A DNA stretch of 64,000 nt from Amaranthus tricolor (lineage: Eukaryota > Streptophyta > Magnoliopsida > Caryophyllales > Amaranthaceae). Below, piece after piece: positions 48,376 through 59,545 of this stretch (positions within the stretch are counted from its first letter, which is position 1; every line of letters starts with the position of its first letter). The position numbers and the translations under genes were made by a program. Below the pieces are notes generated by a model. The model did not search any database and had not been told where the DNA came from. It saw only the letters and a program-made list of their open reading frames with translations. The stretch spans positions 12,584,649-12,648,648 of the forward strand of contig NC_080053.1 of assembly GCF_026212465.1 (NCBI RefSeq). The letters are read 5' to 3'.

Positions 48376-50285
48376 TCATTCAGCAAATAAATCTCTAACA
48401 TCAGCAACGTATACATCTAAAGCATGTCTTTCCTGGGGGGTCATTTCCGCAAAAGGAGGCAGTCTCACCAATGGAGCGACTCGACTCGGCCATTCATTTA
48501 GAAACTGCGAAAAAAAAAGAATGTAAATAAGATATTAAACAACATCTAAATAACATAAACACATAATAGAAAACAAATAAATTAAAAAAATTAACGTAAT
48601 CCGCTCTGCTTTTAACTGGACCAAAACCGGCACTCGGTCCTTCGCCGGGGAAGACGTATGGGTGGGAGGACATTCTAAACCAGTCAACGTAACTAGGATC
48701 AGCCTCTGATGGAACAGATGCCCGACGAAGTGCCTGATCACCAAGGCGGCCACAATAGAGGAACCTACTCCATGCCTTCGTGTAAATAGGCGGAGAAGCA
48801 AACGTCAAGGAATAGGTACCGTGTGCCGGTCGTAGAGCCTGGGTTGGTCTGATAGGAGGGGGGGAATAGCCTGCACTAAGTCGACCTGTCGCACTGTCCT
48901 CTCCGGCAAATACACCTCGACGATATCAAAGCTAGTGATACCCCCAACATAGGTGGTGCGTGGGTGCTCATTTAGAAATGCCCTTGGAGAAGTCATGTAC
49001 GGAGTCCATTTACCTGCATACAAGCAAAATTAACATATAAAAATAATCTAAAATTAAAATAACATGAATAACAAAGTGCGATGTGATGTACAATACCTGA
49101 GTTTTCGTCATGGAGTCCAATATACTCCTGCAGTCCCTCAGCCTGTTAATCTCACGACTTGGCTTGGGCGTGGACCACATCTCCACCCTAGTCTTATTAG
49201 GGAAATCTGCTTGAAGAGGATGAGGGCGGAAGGCCGGAAAGTACTCACAAATCCATGTCCGAAGCAATGTCAGGCAACCAGTAATGGTCTTGCAACCAAC
49301 CCTAGACGTCATTCCCAGTTGCCAATACATGTAGACCAGCGTCACCACAGCCTAGACGATCTCGTCCTGTTAGTATCGGGTGAGGTCGCATGCCGGTTCT
49401 AGTCTTATCCGCCAGCAGTGTAGAGCCGACAATAGCCACGTAATAGACTGTCGACTGGGTCTCCATAGCCTGGGACCGATGGCACAACTACATAACTTCA
49501 GCAACATTGACGCCACCGCTGGTGAATATCCCTTTTCGTCGTAGCTCGGACATGGGCTCCCCAAACAGACCAGCAATAGTGCCCTTCCACTCCCCCTCAG
49601 CAGGTTCAGCCAGTGGTGAACCTTCAACACCTATGCCCAATATGCGTTGCACGTCGTGCAACATAATCGTCATCTCCCCCCATGGCATGTGGAAGATGTT
49701 CGTATCTGGCTGCGACCTCTCCACGAAGGCCGATATCAAAGTACAGTCAATGTGCTGGTGCATAATGTAAGGTAGCCGGCCGAGGGGAGTGACAGGTAGA
49801 ACATCATAAAGCGCATCAGACATATCCCGCAGTTCGATGATCGCCTCTAACGACTTCTTTCTACTACGGCACTCCAGAACCAGATATAGTCCGGCATGCT
49901 CATATGCGCCTACAGATTTACTGGCAGCACGTGTGAATTTATAGTCGATCCCGCGGACAACAGTCCAATCTACTGGGCGTTTAACAGCGCCTTGGTACTC
50001 AACATCATCATCATCATCATCAACATCATCATCATCATCATCATCACTAGAAACCCCCCCAACTACTCTGGACGCTAGCCTGGTCATCAAACCGAGTGCG
50101 CACTTGGTGCAGCGTACTCGACCGTTGGGCCTCACTGTGTCTGGCAGCCTCTTCCTGCCTAGCTCTCCTAGCAGAACCCGTTACCCCCCTCTCATGAGGG
50201 TCCCCTCTGAGTAGGGTAGGCCTAGAACTATTCCCGCTTAACAAGTGTCTAAAAAATCCTTTCCTTTCCCTTGACTACCAGCCAT
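48376..50285 (-). pseudogene. Plant mobile domain gene of MULE copy 2 (decayed)
   Basis: Exons on the - strand: 50285-49097, 49013-48596, 48504-48376. It lacks the MITE of copy 1, so the IIELRDMSDALYDVLPVTPLGRLPY segment is continuous here. A missing T near 50254 shifts the frame a few codons after the start. Other breaks lie at about 49390-49330 (where copy 1 has VVVNDDEQDVAWGAV) and at 49487-49492 (stop before CHRSQA). The Asp-rich stretch at 50000-50060 comes from an ATC repeat. The donor after exon 2 is GTTAAT instead of GTGAGT. Confidence 0.78.
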
Positions 50286-50476
50286 TTACTACAATTTTGA
50301 TAATTTAATTAACTATTAATAATAAATAAAAATAATCAAACATTACATTAAATTAACCACATGAACAAAAGACAATAATGAATTAACATATTAAACTACT
50401 CATTATTAACAAATATAATTTAACAACAACAATTTTAACTAATTATTATCAACAAATATAATTTAACAAAATATTA

Positions 50477-50560
<84 letters not shown>

Positions 50561-50796
50561 GTAATTAATTTTCTAAATTAACAATAATCATAATAGTATA
50601 GTAATAATAAAAATAATAACAATAATAATAATAATAATCACAACAATAATAACAAAAACAATAATAATAATCATAACACTAATGACAAAAACAATATTTA
50701 AAAATAACATTAAAGAAAAATTTACTAACAATAACAATAATAACAACAACATCACCAACAAAAATAATAAAAATAATATTTAAAGGAAAAATAAAA

Positions 50797-50867
<71 letters not shown>

Positions 50868-50954
50868 GTATATAAAAAAATAAATTAAAAATTAATATTT
50901 AAAAGAAAAATAAAAATTTGATAATAATAATAATAATAATAATAAATATAATAA

Positions 50955-51027
<73 letters not shown>

Positions 51028-51355
51028 GTAAGTATATTATTTCAAAAAAAAAAATTTTAATAAAAAATAAAATATTGGGTGAGTCGCGCGACTCACCAAA
51101 TTTTTTATTTTTTCCTTTTTTTAATTTAAAATAATACGATTCGAATAAAGATTACCTCGATTATTTGTTTGCGGATTGAATATCTAAGCTTTTGCTCCAA
51201 AAATTTTATGTTGTAATTTTGTTTTTTAAGTGTGTTAAAGGTGTTAATTAGTAAGGTTAGAGTATATGTAAGAAAGTTTAAGTTCAGTGGCAAAATCGTA
51301 ATTTCATTAGGGGGTGGCGATAAAATGAAAAGGGTAACGATGTTTAAGGATTGTG
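50286..51355. repeat. AT-rich 5' region of PMD copy 2: (TTA)n and (AAT)n arrays plus hairpin
   Basis: (TTA)n at about 50480-50560, (AAT)n at about 50800-50868 and 50925-51028. A foldback at 51041-51120 is centred on the perfect palindrome GGTGAGTCGCGCGACTCACC (51078-51097) between A-rich and T-rich arms. It stands where copy 1 has its second right hairpin. Confidence 0.85.
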
Positions 51356-51437
51356 TTAGAAATTTAGTTAGCAAGGGGTCCATAATTATTATTTCGCCTA
51401 AGGATCCAAAAATCTCAGAGTCGATCCTGATGGGGAT

Positions 51438-52921
51438 CCTGGTGTGTATAAATCCAATGACATGACATAGGTATTAAAGTACATTCAGATTGAAGGGAAT
51501 CTATGCGGTCCATCATGCCATATCCCTCGACCAAATTGTATTGCCAATTGCATTGTTCCCTAAAATACTGCTCCTCCTAATTAAGTCCTACCAAGTAGGA
51601 CTACCAAGGATGGGGCCTAGGGTGTATAATATGGGCAACACTTCAATGCTTTCTTTAGTTTATCGGCTTGCTTTAAATTATTATTTCTATATTCTTGGAT
51701 TTCCTCACTTTTTGGGTAAGTTTGCTCCAAGGAATAAGGGCACAAGCTACTTATAACTTGTAGCAAAGGGTCTTAGAAAAGAATTCCAACCTGACTATCT
51801 AGTGAATCGATTACTTAATGATGCGTCAAAAAATAAAAATAAAAATAAAATTTTATATACACAATGTGTTATTATCGAGTCATACTATAACTTTTATTGT
51901 AAAATAAATGTTCTAGGTAATATTTGAAAAACAAACAATAATTTAGGTACTTTTTGATAAGGGAATGTTCCGCATTCTGCCTCGGAAGCTTATTTTTGAT
52001 CGATCGTTGCCATTTTGGAAATACCATAACTTTTGTTAGAATTTTGAAATCGACGTGTGACCACTCGATTCAAAGCTAGCAAACCCAACTTTTAATATTT
52101 TTGCTTATGTTGGACTCTTTTTAATCTCACCCCTCATTTCTTCTTGGGCTTTGATCCATTCTTTCTCAAAACATCCGAAGATAAGAGAGCATCGTCTCAA
52201 ATACGCCTTTGCTAAAAAAAAGTGGAAAACTTACAAAAACACGAACAGGCAAATCCTTCCCTCGAAAGGGGTGTAAACCCAAGAAAAAAAATAAAATATA
52301 ACAAAAACCGCAAAGAATTATAATAAAATATCACGCATAAAAGGAATCAAAATAGAGTTTATCAATTATTCGAGTAACCAAATATCGAGTATCCAAATAA
52401 TTTGGGACGGACCACTAAGTAACCGGTTGTTTATAACGAAATAAGAAAAAGTAAAAAAATACAATTAATTGAAAAGTACACATAGGATTGCTCAAGAAGT
52501 AAATTAAGTGAAAAAGATCTCTAGAAGATGCGATTTTTAAAATTTTTAATACAATATACATTATGAAATTAATTAGATTTTTTGTACATGTAATCACCAA
52601 TCACCATGAAATTAATCCTCACATTGATTACACTTTTGATCAACAAATTCCCCTTTTCATACTGCATTAGCAATCCCAGCATTCAGAATTTTATGCAGCA
52701 TTATCTACATAATCAAACAATCACTTAATCACACAACATATTTAGCAAGAAATTCCAAATCATTATATTTTATTATATTTGTACTACATTGATTGATTGA
52801 TAAAAATAAATTGGTTGATTGTTATATTTATTAAATTAAATAAAGTAAAATTTATTCAATTTTATTTCATCATATTATATTATATTATATTTCTACTACA
52901 ATGATTGATTGATTAAAATAA
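51438..52921. other. Intergenic, nothing recognised
   Basis: About 1.5 kb of AT-rich DNA. No gene, terminal repeat or array stands out on either strand. Confidence 0.5.
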
Positions 52922-53178
52922 GGGAAATTTGCAAAGAAACACCTTTTAAAACCCCTTTTTTGTTTTAAAAGACTTTTTTAAAAAAAAACACTTTAAATCA
53001 GTTTCCGGTGACTTTTGTCAACTTTCCGGCGTTGACTATGCCATTTGTCAACTTTCCGGCGTTGACTTTGGTTTTTATTTTTTATTTTTATTTTTATTTT
53101 TATTTTTATTATTAATATTATTTTTTTAAAAAAAATTTATTTTTATTATTATTAAAAAAAATAAATAATAAATAAATA

Positions 53179-53219
<41 letters not shown>

Positions 53220-53372
53220 TAAAAACAAAAATAAAAAAAATAATAATTTTTAAAAAAAAATTTTTTTAATTTTTTTTAGTATAATTTTTTTATTATTATT
53301 TTTTTCCTTTTGTTTTTATTTTTATTTTATTTTTAATTTTTATTATTATTATTTTTTTTATTTTTGTTTTTA

Positions 53373-53434
<62 letters not shown>

Positions 53435-53624
53435 TTTTTTTTAAAAAATTTTTAAAAATAATAATAAAAAATAAAATTAAAAATAAAAATTAATATTAAT
53501 AATAAAAATAAAAATAAAAATAAAAACAAAAATAAAAAAAATTTTAAAAAATTTTTAAAAAATTAATAATAATAATAAAAATAAAAAGTATAAAAATATA
53601 AAATAACAATAATAATAATAATAA

Positions 53625-53679
<55 letters not shown>

Positions 53680-53906
53680 TTAAAATTAAAAAAAAATAAT
53701 AAAAATAAAAATAAAAATAAAAGTCACCGCCGGAAAGTTGATAAATGGCATAGTCAACGCCGGAAAGTTGACAAAAGTCACCGGAAACTGATTTAAGGTG
53801 TTTGTTTTAAAAAAAGTCTTTTAAAAGGTTTTTTTACAAAAAAAATTATAAAAGGTGTTTCTTTACAAAAAAGGGGTTTTAAAAGGTGTTTCTTTGCAAC
53901 TAATCT
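52922..53906. mobile_element. Foldback element with 9-bp target duplication
   Basis: 985 bp flanked by a perfect TTAAAATAA (52913-52921, 53907-53915). Each arm of about 150 bp carries 'gcaaagaaacacctttt', 'ttaaatcagtttccggtgac' and two copies of 'gtcaactttccggcg' or their inverse. The centre is simple sequence of ATT, ATTTTT and AATAAA units and folds back as well. The 9-bp target suggests a Mutator-type mover. Confidence 0.88.
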
Positions 53907-53915
53907 TTAAAATAA

Positions 53916-55499
53916 TATACTAAACTTTAATTTAACTAGTAAGTTAGAAAATACACACAGCAACTTCCCAATTTTTGTTATGAAAAAAATTTTAGCTGAA
54001 TACTAAAGCAATGCTAAAAAAAAACTAAAAAAGTAAAAATTAAAACATAATATTAACTAAATAAAATGAAAATTTTCATGTGGTATCCTTACAAAGATTT
54101 TCCATATAAAATAATTAAATTGATTGATTGCTATATTTATTGAACTAAATAAGGTAAAATTAATTTTATTATATTACTATTGCGATAATTGATTGATGGA
54201 AATAAAACAATAAAATTTTGTTCAACTAAATAAGGTAAAAAAAATAAACAAAAAATCTCCCCGATATTTGCAAAGAAAGTTTTTTGACATAAAAAACTAG
54301 TGCAACGCAAATAGAACTAAAAAAGTCAAAATTAAATTGTAATTAATTGATTTACCTATTATGTATATTGAAACAATAATAGATTATTTGTATAAATATC
54401 TTAATATAAAACTTACAAAATGAGACATTAGAAAATGTAAAAAATATTACTTAGAAAGAGGTATATGTAAAACAAATAGAATTAAACGTGATAGTAAACG
54501 TGATAAGCAAATAACAAATTCTTACTTATTATATTATATATGTTGAGGATTAAGTGAGAACGCTTTAACTTGGTAAAAGAATCAGCTATAGGTCAGATTG
54601 GTCATGAGTTGGATGTAACTAGACTCAAACATGACCCATTAACTTTATAAGGACTTATACAAAATTCAATCTCTTAGATTAAAAAGTTTTTAGACCCGAA
54701 CTCATACCCGTTGAGTTTGATTGTTTTAGGGTTTTATATGAGTTCTTAATGAGTCGCAAATGATGTTAATATCCTTGTTCATACTTTATCATTTTCAACT
54801 ATTTTTATAAGAGACCATATCGCAGAAAGACGACTTCAATTAAAGACCACATATTCTCGATATTTTTATTAGTTGAATTATTTAACATGGACCACATTTA
54901 CGATGAGACAACCTCATAAAACAAATTGTATATCATTTTTTACACTTAAAAAGGTTTAATTAGGTCTAAAATAAGGTTATAGAGTTGTATATAAGTCTAA
55001 AATTTCTCCAAATAAATTAGGGCAAGAGTGGGTTCATCAAGGGTGGACATATATGGGTCTTAAATGGGTCTAGAAAGTGGACCTATGTTTAAAGATCATG
55101 AACTTAAATCCAATCCTATTTATGTATTTAAACCGAGGTCCAGATCCAGATCCAGATTCAGACCCATTAGGTCTCAAAAGGTTAACTCAAATCCATTTGG
55201 TCTGAATAATTAAGTACAAGTTTTAAAATAAGTGACAGATCCAATAGAGTATTCATAAATTCTTCTCAGAGACGGTATCTCAAAGATGCGTTAATTATAG
55301 ACTAACCTAATTTTTTTAAAATAATTAAATTTATTATTTTTCAAAATACGAGTTTTCGTTAAACATTATAGTACTGTCAGTCTTTCTTAATTTCCTCCTT
55401 TCCTTTTAAATTAACACAAATTCCTCCAAATTCTTGAAATATTATTTGTAAAGAAATTGCAGGTTAGTGTGATAAGTTGTCATGTTGTAAATAACACTC
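53916..55499. other. Intergenic, nothing recognised
   Basis: About 1.6 kb of AT-rich DNA without a gene or clear element. Confidence 0.5.
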
Positions 55500-55611
55500 A
55501 CTTATAACAAAAGTATTTTAGTATGCACAAGTTGGTATTTTATTATGTTGAAGTTGAAGTTTTTGTTAGCTGACGTTGGTGTTTTAGTGTACTAAAGAAG
55601 ATATTTTAGTA
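55500..55611. repeat. Left part of a degenerate tandem repeat split by the mariner element
   Basis: 'gttggtattttattatgttgaa', 'gttggtgttttagtgtactaaa' and similar words in a row; the array continues at 59040. Confidence 0.65.
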
Positions 55612-56169
55612 CTCCCTCCGTTTTCGAAAGTTCTTTCAATTTGGAATATGGGAAGGAACCAAGGGAAAGGGAATCTATAGTTAAAAGCTAATCATTGAAC
55701 ATTAGAGAAAGTAAGAAAATATAATTAAAAATAATAAAATCAAATAGTGGAATCATCGTGTACAAATCTGATTTTATTGAAGGTATACCCAAAGTTTTTT
55801 ACACTTATGATTGCCAAAATAAAACAAAATAAATTAAAGCTCTTAATCTTTAGCTAAATAAAACAGGCTATTACAATGAGAGTAAACTAACACATCAACC
55901 TATAGATGAACATGTACATGTACATGGATTAAGCTTAAATTAAATATCAACCCCAATTTACACTATAAATACAATCAAAATCAGAAGCAAAATTATCCCC
56001 AAATACATTAACAGTAACTTAAACCTTAACAAAATCAGAATCTGAAACTTGAAATAGTCTCGTGAACCTTTTACAATATCAGCAGCAACAGAGTACTTAG
56101 AGCAATAATCAGCAGCAATACTCGATCAACATAGGCTTTAATTTTGGCTTTTTACTCATTTATTTCATA

Positions 56170-57717
56170 ATGGATGATTTTTTAGATTAGGAATCTGAAA
56201 ACAGTGCAGCATTATATGGTGATTTTGACGGGGAAGATGATATCTTAATGGAAGTAGATGCTTTACAAAAAAGTAATAGGGGACTTAGAGCCTCTTTTAG
56301 ACCTCAACGGTCCCCCACCTTTGTCACCCATTGCAAATGATCCAATTCAAAACGAAATTGTAAGAATCAATCATAATGAACCAGATGAAAATCAGCCAAA
56401 TCATCACAAGCTGAGATTGAACAATCAAATGCGACAAGAAATTCTTACTATACTTGCACAACATATCTGTTGCAGGAAATCTTCCTCATGGTTCAATTAA
56501 GAAGACGACAGAGAAATTTGGTTATTCCCAAAGGACCATAAGCTATTTATGGAACAAGGTCGAGAAACAAAAACAAACATCCCAAAAGTATGATTTAGAT
56601 CATAGCTATCACAAATGTGGAAGAAAAAGAATTACAGTCCCATATAAAAGTATCGTAAGCATTCAAATGGGTGATAGAACGTGCATAAGAGACTTGGCAA
56701 GTAAACTCAACTTAGCACTATCCACTGTATTGAAGATGATCAAAAGAGAGGAATTAATCCTCACACTAATGCAATGCATCTAGAAATTTCAGAGGATAAT
56801 AAGCTGGTAAGAATTCATTGGATGATTAGTTTACTTGTACAAGATTCGATTCCAATTCAACCACAATACAAATGTCTATATGACTTTGTTCATATCGATG
56901 AAAAATGGTTTTACTTGTCGAGAAAATCACAGCGACTTTATCTTGCAAAAAATAAACCTAAACCTTACAGAAGTTGTAAATCATCCAAATTCATTCCGAA
57001 AATTATGTTTATGTGTTGTGTGGCAAGACCTAGATGGAACCAACAGGGTGAATGTACTTTCGACGGTAAGATAAGAATTTTTCCATTCACCGAAGAAGTA
57101 CTTATGAAAAGGGCTTCAAAGAATAGACCAATGGGGTGTTTGAAACAAAAACCATAGAATCGGTCAACAAGCAAGCAACAAGGCAAATGATAATCAACAA
57201 AATACTTCCAGCAATCAAGTCAAAGTGGCCTAGTGAAGAAGAGAAAATCATTTTCATTCAACAAGATAATTGCAAGGCACACATTACTCAAGACGATGTT
57301 GAATGGCAAGCACATTATAAAAAAGATGGTTTTACATTTATTTTAACTTAACAACCACCAAACAGTCCAGATTACAACATATTGGATTTGGGTTTTTTTA
57401 GAAGCATACAATCATTAATGCATAAAAAGATGCCAAAGTGTATTAAGAAGTTAGTAGAAGCAGTTCAGGAAGCCTTTGTTGCATTACATCAAAAAATACT
57501 TAGCAATATGTGGATGTCCTTACAATATGTGATGAATGAGATACTCAAGGCAAAAGGGTCAAATAATTGTGACGTTCCTCACAACAAAAAAAAACAGCTT
57601 GAAGATAATAGCATCCTACCAGAACAAGTACAAGCACCCAGATGGGCTATTAAGCATTGCATTGCAATGGCATATGGAGAGGAATATATGAACCAATTGT
57701 TTGAAATCAATTTATAA
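56170..57717 (+). pseudogene. Mariner-like transposase, DD39D, broken
   Basis: The frame is scattered over several pieces. Helix-turn-helix part: FGYSQRTISYLWNKV and IRDLASKLNLALSTV. First Asp in HIDEKWFYL (codon 56897), second in IFIQQDNCKAHI (57265), third in NSPDYNILDLGFF (57385); the last two are separated by exactly 39 residues when the stop between them is counted, which is the plant DD39D form. Lesions: TAG at 56185, frameshifts near 56270, 56465, 56770 and 57138, and TAA at 57349. The enzyme would cut and paste the element at TA sites; this copy cannot. Confidence 0.9.
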
Positions 57718-58181
57718 TCATGTACAAGTTACGAGCTACCCGAAAGTGTTAAGCTCATACTTAAACACAATGGCAACAATTCGTAATTAGTCTCATTTGT
57801 CTATCTTCTCATTATTAAAGACTCTTCATTGACATTTTCATGTATCATAAAATCCAAGATCGACATTCACTTATCAAAAAAAAACTGATTAACATATCCA
57901 ACACAAAACCAACAATACTAAATTTGTCGAAGAATCAAGATACCAAAAACCTAAAATTAAGAATCAATTCATACATGCACAATGGTACTGCATTTTATAA
58001 ACACCAAAAAAAAATCAACATCAACTTACAGTTTAAATATCACAACACAACAGTACTCCATTTTAAATATCACAACAGTATTCTATATTTACAAACACCA
58101 AAAAATCAACCAACCGAATATCATAACAGTACTCCATATTTACAGTACTCCATTTTAAAAATCAACATTAATAGTTAATAT
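57718..58181. other. Non-coding middle of the mariner element
   Basis: AT-rich; repeats of 'tatcacaacagtactcca' at 58040-58160. An open frame on + here has no recognisable content. Confidence 0.5.
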
Positions 58182-58712
58182 TTACAGACGTTTAAATAAA
58201 TCAGCCAACCTCACCTTGGGTTTAATTATATTTGATTTAGGTTTTAGATTTACCTCATTTTCATGTTTGCTAGAAGAAGCAATACTTTTTATGCAAATTT
58301 GTCTAGAAGACTTATTCTTCTTAGGATCTTGTGGTGTTTCAGGAACAACTAAAGTAATAGGGGTCTTTTTTGAATGAAGATCTTCTTCTACTTCAACAAG
58401 GGTAGAAGTAGCATTATCTTCAATTTCTTTTAAAACTTTTGTTTCCATTTCAATAGAAGATACAGTTTTTCTAAGAAGATCAATGAAATAAGAATGTCAC
58501 CTACCATTCAAAGAACATGAACACTGAGAAACCCATTCATATTTACCATCCGCTATTAAAGGATGATCTCTATAATAAGAAGCCATAAAATAGACCAAAG
58601 GATGTTTCGAATTTTCTGGGCAAAAAATCTGAAATTTATCTCGTTTTAAAGGGAATAAAATGAAAGGAATTAAATTTGAAGAATTAAACCACAATAGATG
58701 AAGGTAATTCAA
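58182..58712 (-). CDS. Antisense accessory ORF pair in the mariner element (unknown)
   Basis: On the - strand 58712-58497 (71 codons, ending ...YEWVSQCSCSLNGR) is followed, in another frame, by an ORF that is open from about 58480 through METKVLKEIEDNATS to a stop at 58182. The two are separated by only about 34 bases with gtaggt at one side and tcttag at the other; that is shorter than normal plant introns, so a frameshift is as likely. The first part has PENSKHPLVYFMASYYRDHPLI; the second is acidic then basic with a NLFKRL-like end (ADLFKRL). I do not recognise a family. Its place, starting about 330 bp inside the right end, would let the terminal repeat act as promoter. Confidence 0.35.
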
Positions 58713-59039
58713 CAGATCTGAGTTTTATGAGTAGAGAGAAAATAAAAAATGAAAGGGAGCAGTGAGAAAGAAGATAGAGTGGCATGAAGGAATCATGAAA
58801 CTAGCATTTATGATCACATGGAGTAATATATAGGAAGGTTCTAGATTTGGATATTTTAATGCCCAAAATTAGAAAAAATGAGGGCATATTGGTAAAATAC
58901 GTGGCACAATATGTAATTTCAGAATTTTGTATGAGGGTATTTCCTCAAAAAATTATCCCAAAATAAAAAGATTCTAGATAAGAAGAACTTTTATAAATTT
59001 CCAAATGGGCAAAGTGAGGACTTTCGAAAACGAAGGGAG

Positions 59040-59540
59040 TATGGTAAAGTTGGTGTTTTAGTATGCTAAAATTATTGTACTAGTATGTTAAAGTTGGTGT
59101 ATTAATGTGTTGAAGTTACAGTTTTTGCATGCTGAAGTTGCTATTTTGATATGTTAAAGTTGGTGTTTTAATAGGCTAAAGTTTTCATTTTAACTATTTT
59201 AAGTTTATTTCTATAATATGATTAAGTTGGTATTTTATACACTTAAAGTTGATATTTTAGTATGCTGAATTTGATTTTTAGTATGCTAAAGTTGGTGTTT
59301 TAGTATACTGTAGTAGATATTTCAACTTAATTAAGTTGGTAATTTTAGCATAACAAAGTTGACATTTTAAACAATATAAGTTGTGTTTACTTCCGTATAA
59401 GCAAATGCTATTGGTGTTTTCATCAACAATCCTATTCTCTTTATCAAACTCTATCATCAATTGTTCTATTGAATGAACCTACATATAAAACAAGTAGGCA
59501 TTATTACCATATGTATTTAGTCTTTAAACATATTAAAGTT
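59040..59540. repeat. Right part of the degenerate tandem repeat
   Basis: Units of about 22-25 bp, 'agttggtgttttagtatgctaa', repeated some 15-18 times with changes. Together with 55500-55611 it is one array cut by the mariner insertion. Confidence 0.7.
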
Positions 59541-59545
59541 GGTAT

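Larger units (their letters stand above)
45437..51355. mobile_element. MULE copy 2, left end lost
   Basis: Colinear with copy 1 from the transposase FAR1-like region on. The right terminal repeat remains (gggtggcgataaaatgaaaaggg, 51312-51334; end near 51355). The left repeat, exon 1 and the intron-1 hairpin are gone; the junction with hAT is at 45400-45450. Confidence 0.82.
45227..51429. mobile_element. hAT element carrying a nested MULE
   Basis: Left end CAGGCCCGACCCTGAG (45227) and right end, inverted, CAGGATCGACTCTGAG (to 51429). The 8-bp flanks are ATGCGGAT (45219-45226) and ATGGGGAT (51430-51437), one mismatch. Only about 200 bp on the left and 74 bp on the right belong to hAT; everything between is the MULE copy. 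The GC-rich end with 'gggccaccgcccagggccc' is typical for the plant hAT group with ZMYM1-like transposases. Confidence 0.82.
55612..59039 (+). mobile_element. Mariner-like element (plant MLE)
   Basis: 3428 bp. Left end CTCCCTCCGTTTTCGAAAGT; right end, inverted, CTCCCTTCGTTTTCGAAAGT; TA on both sides (55610-55611, 59040-59041). These ends are typical of plant Tc1/mariner and Stowaway. Inside are a DD39D transposase pseudogene on + and an additional ORF pair on -. Confidence 0.95.

Noticed and set aside
50480..51030. Regularly spaced repeats that could look like a CRISPR array
   Set aside because: Plain (TTA)n and (AAT)n microsatellites in a plant element, without spacers.
57840..58178. 112-codon frame on + in the mariner element
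   Set aside because: Asn/Lys/Ile-rich low-complexity translation of a short AT repeat, no recognisable content.
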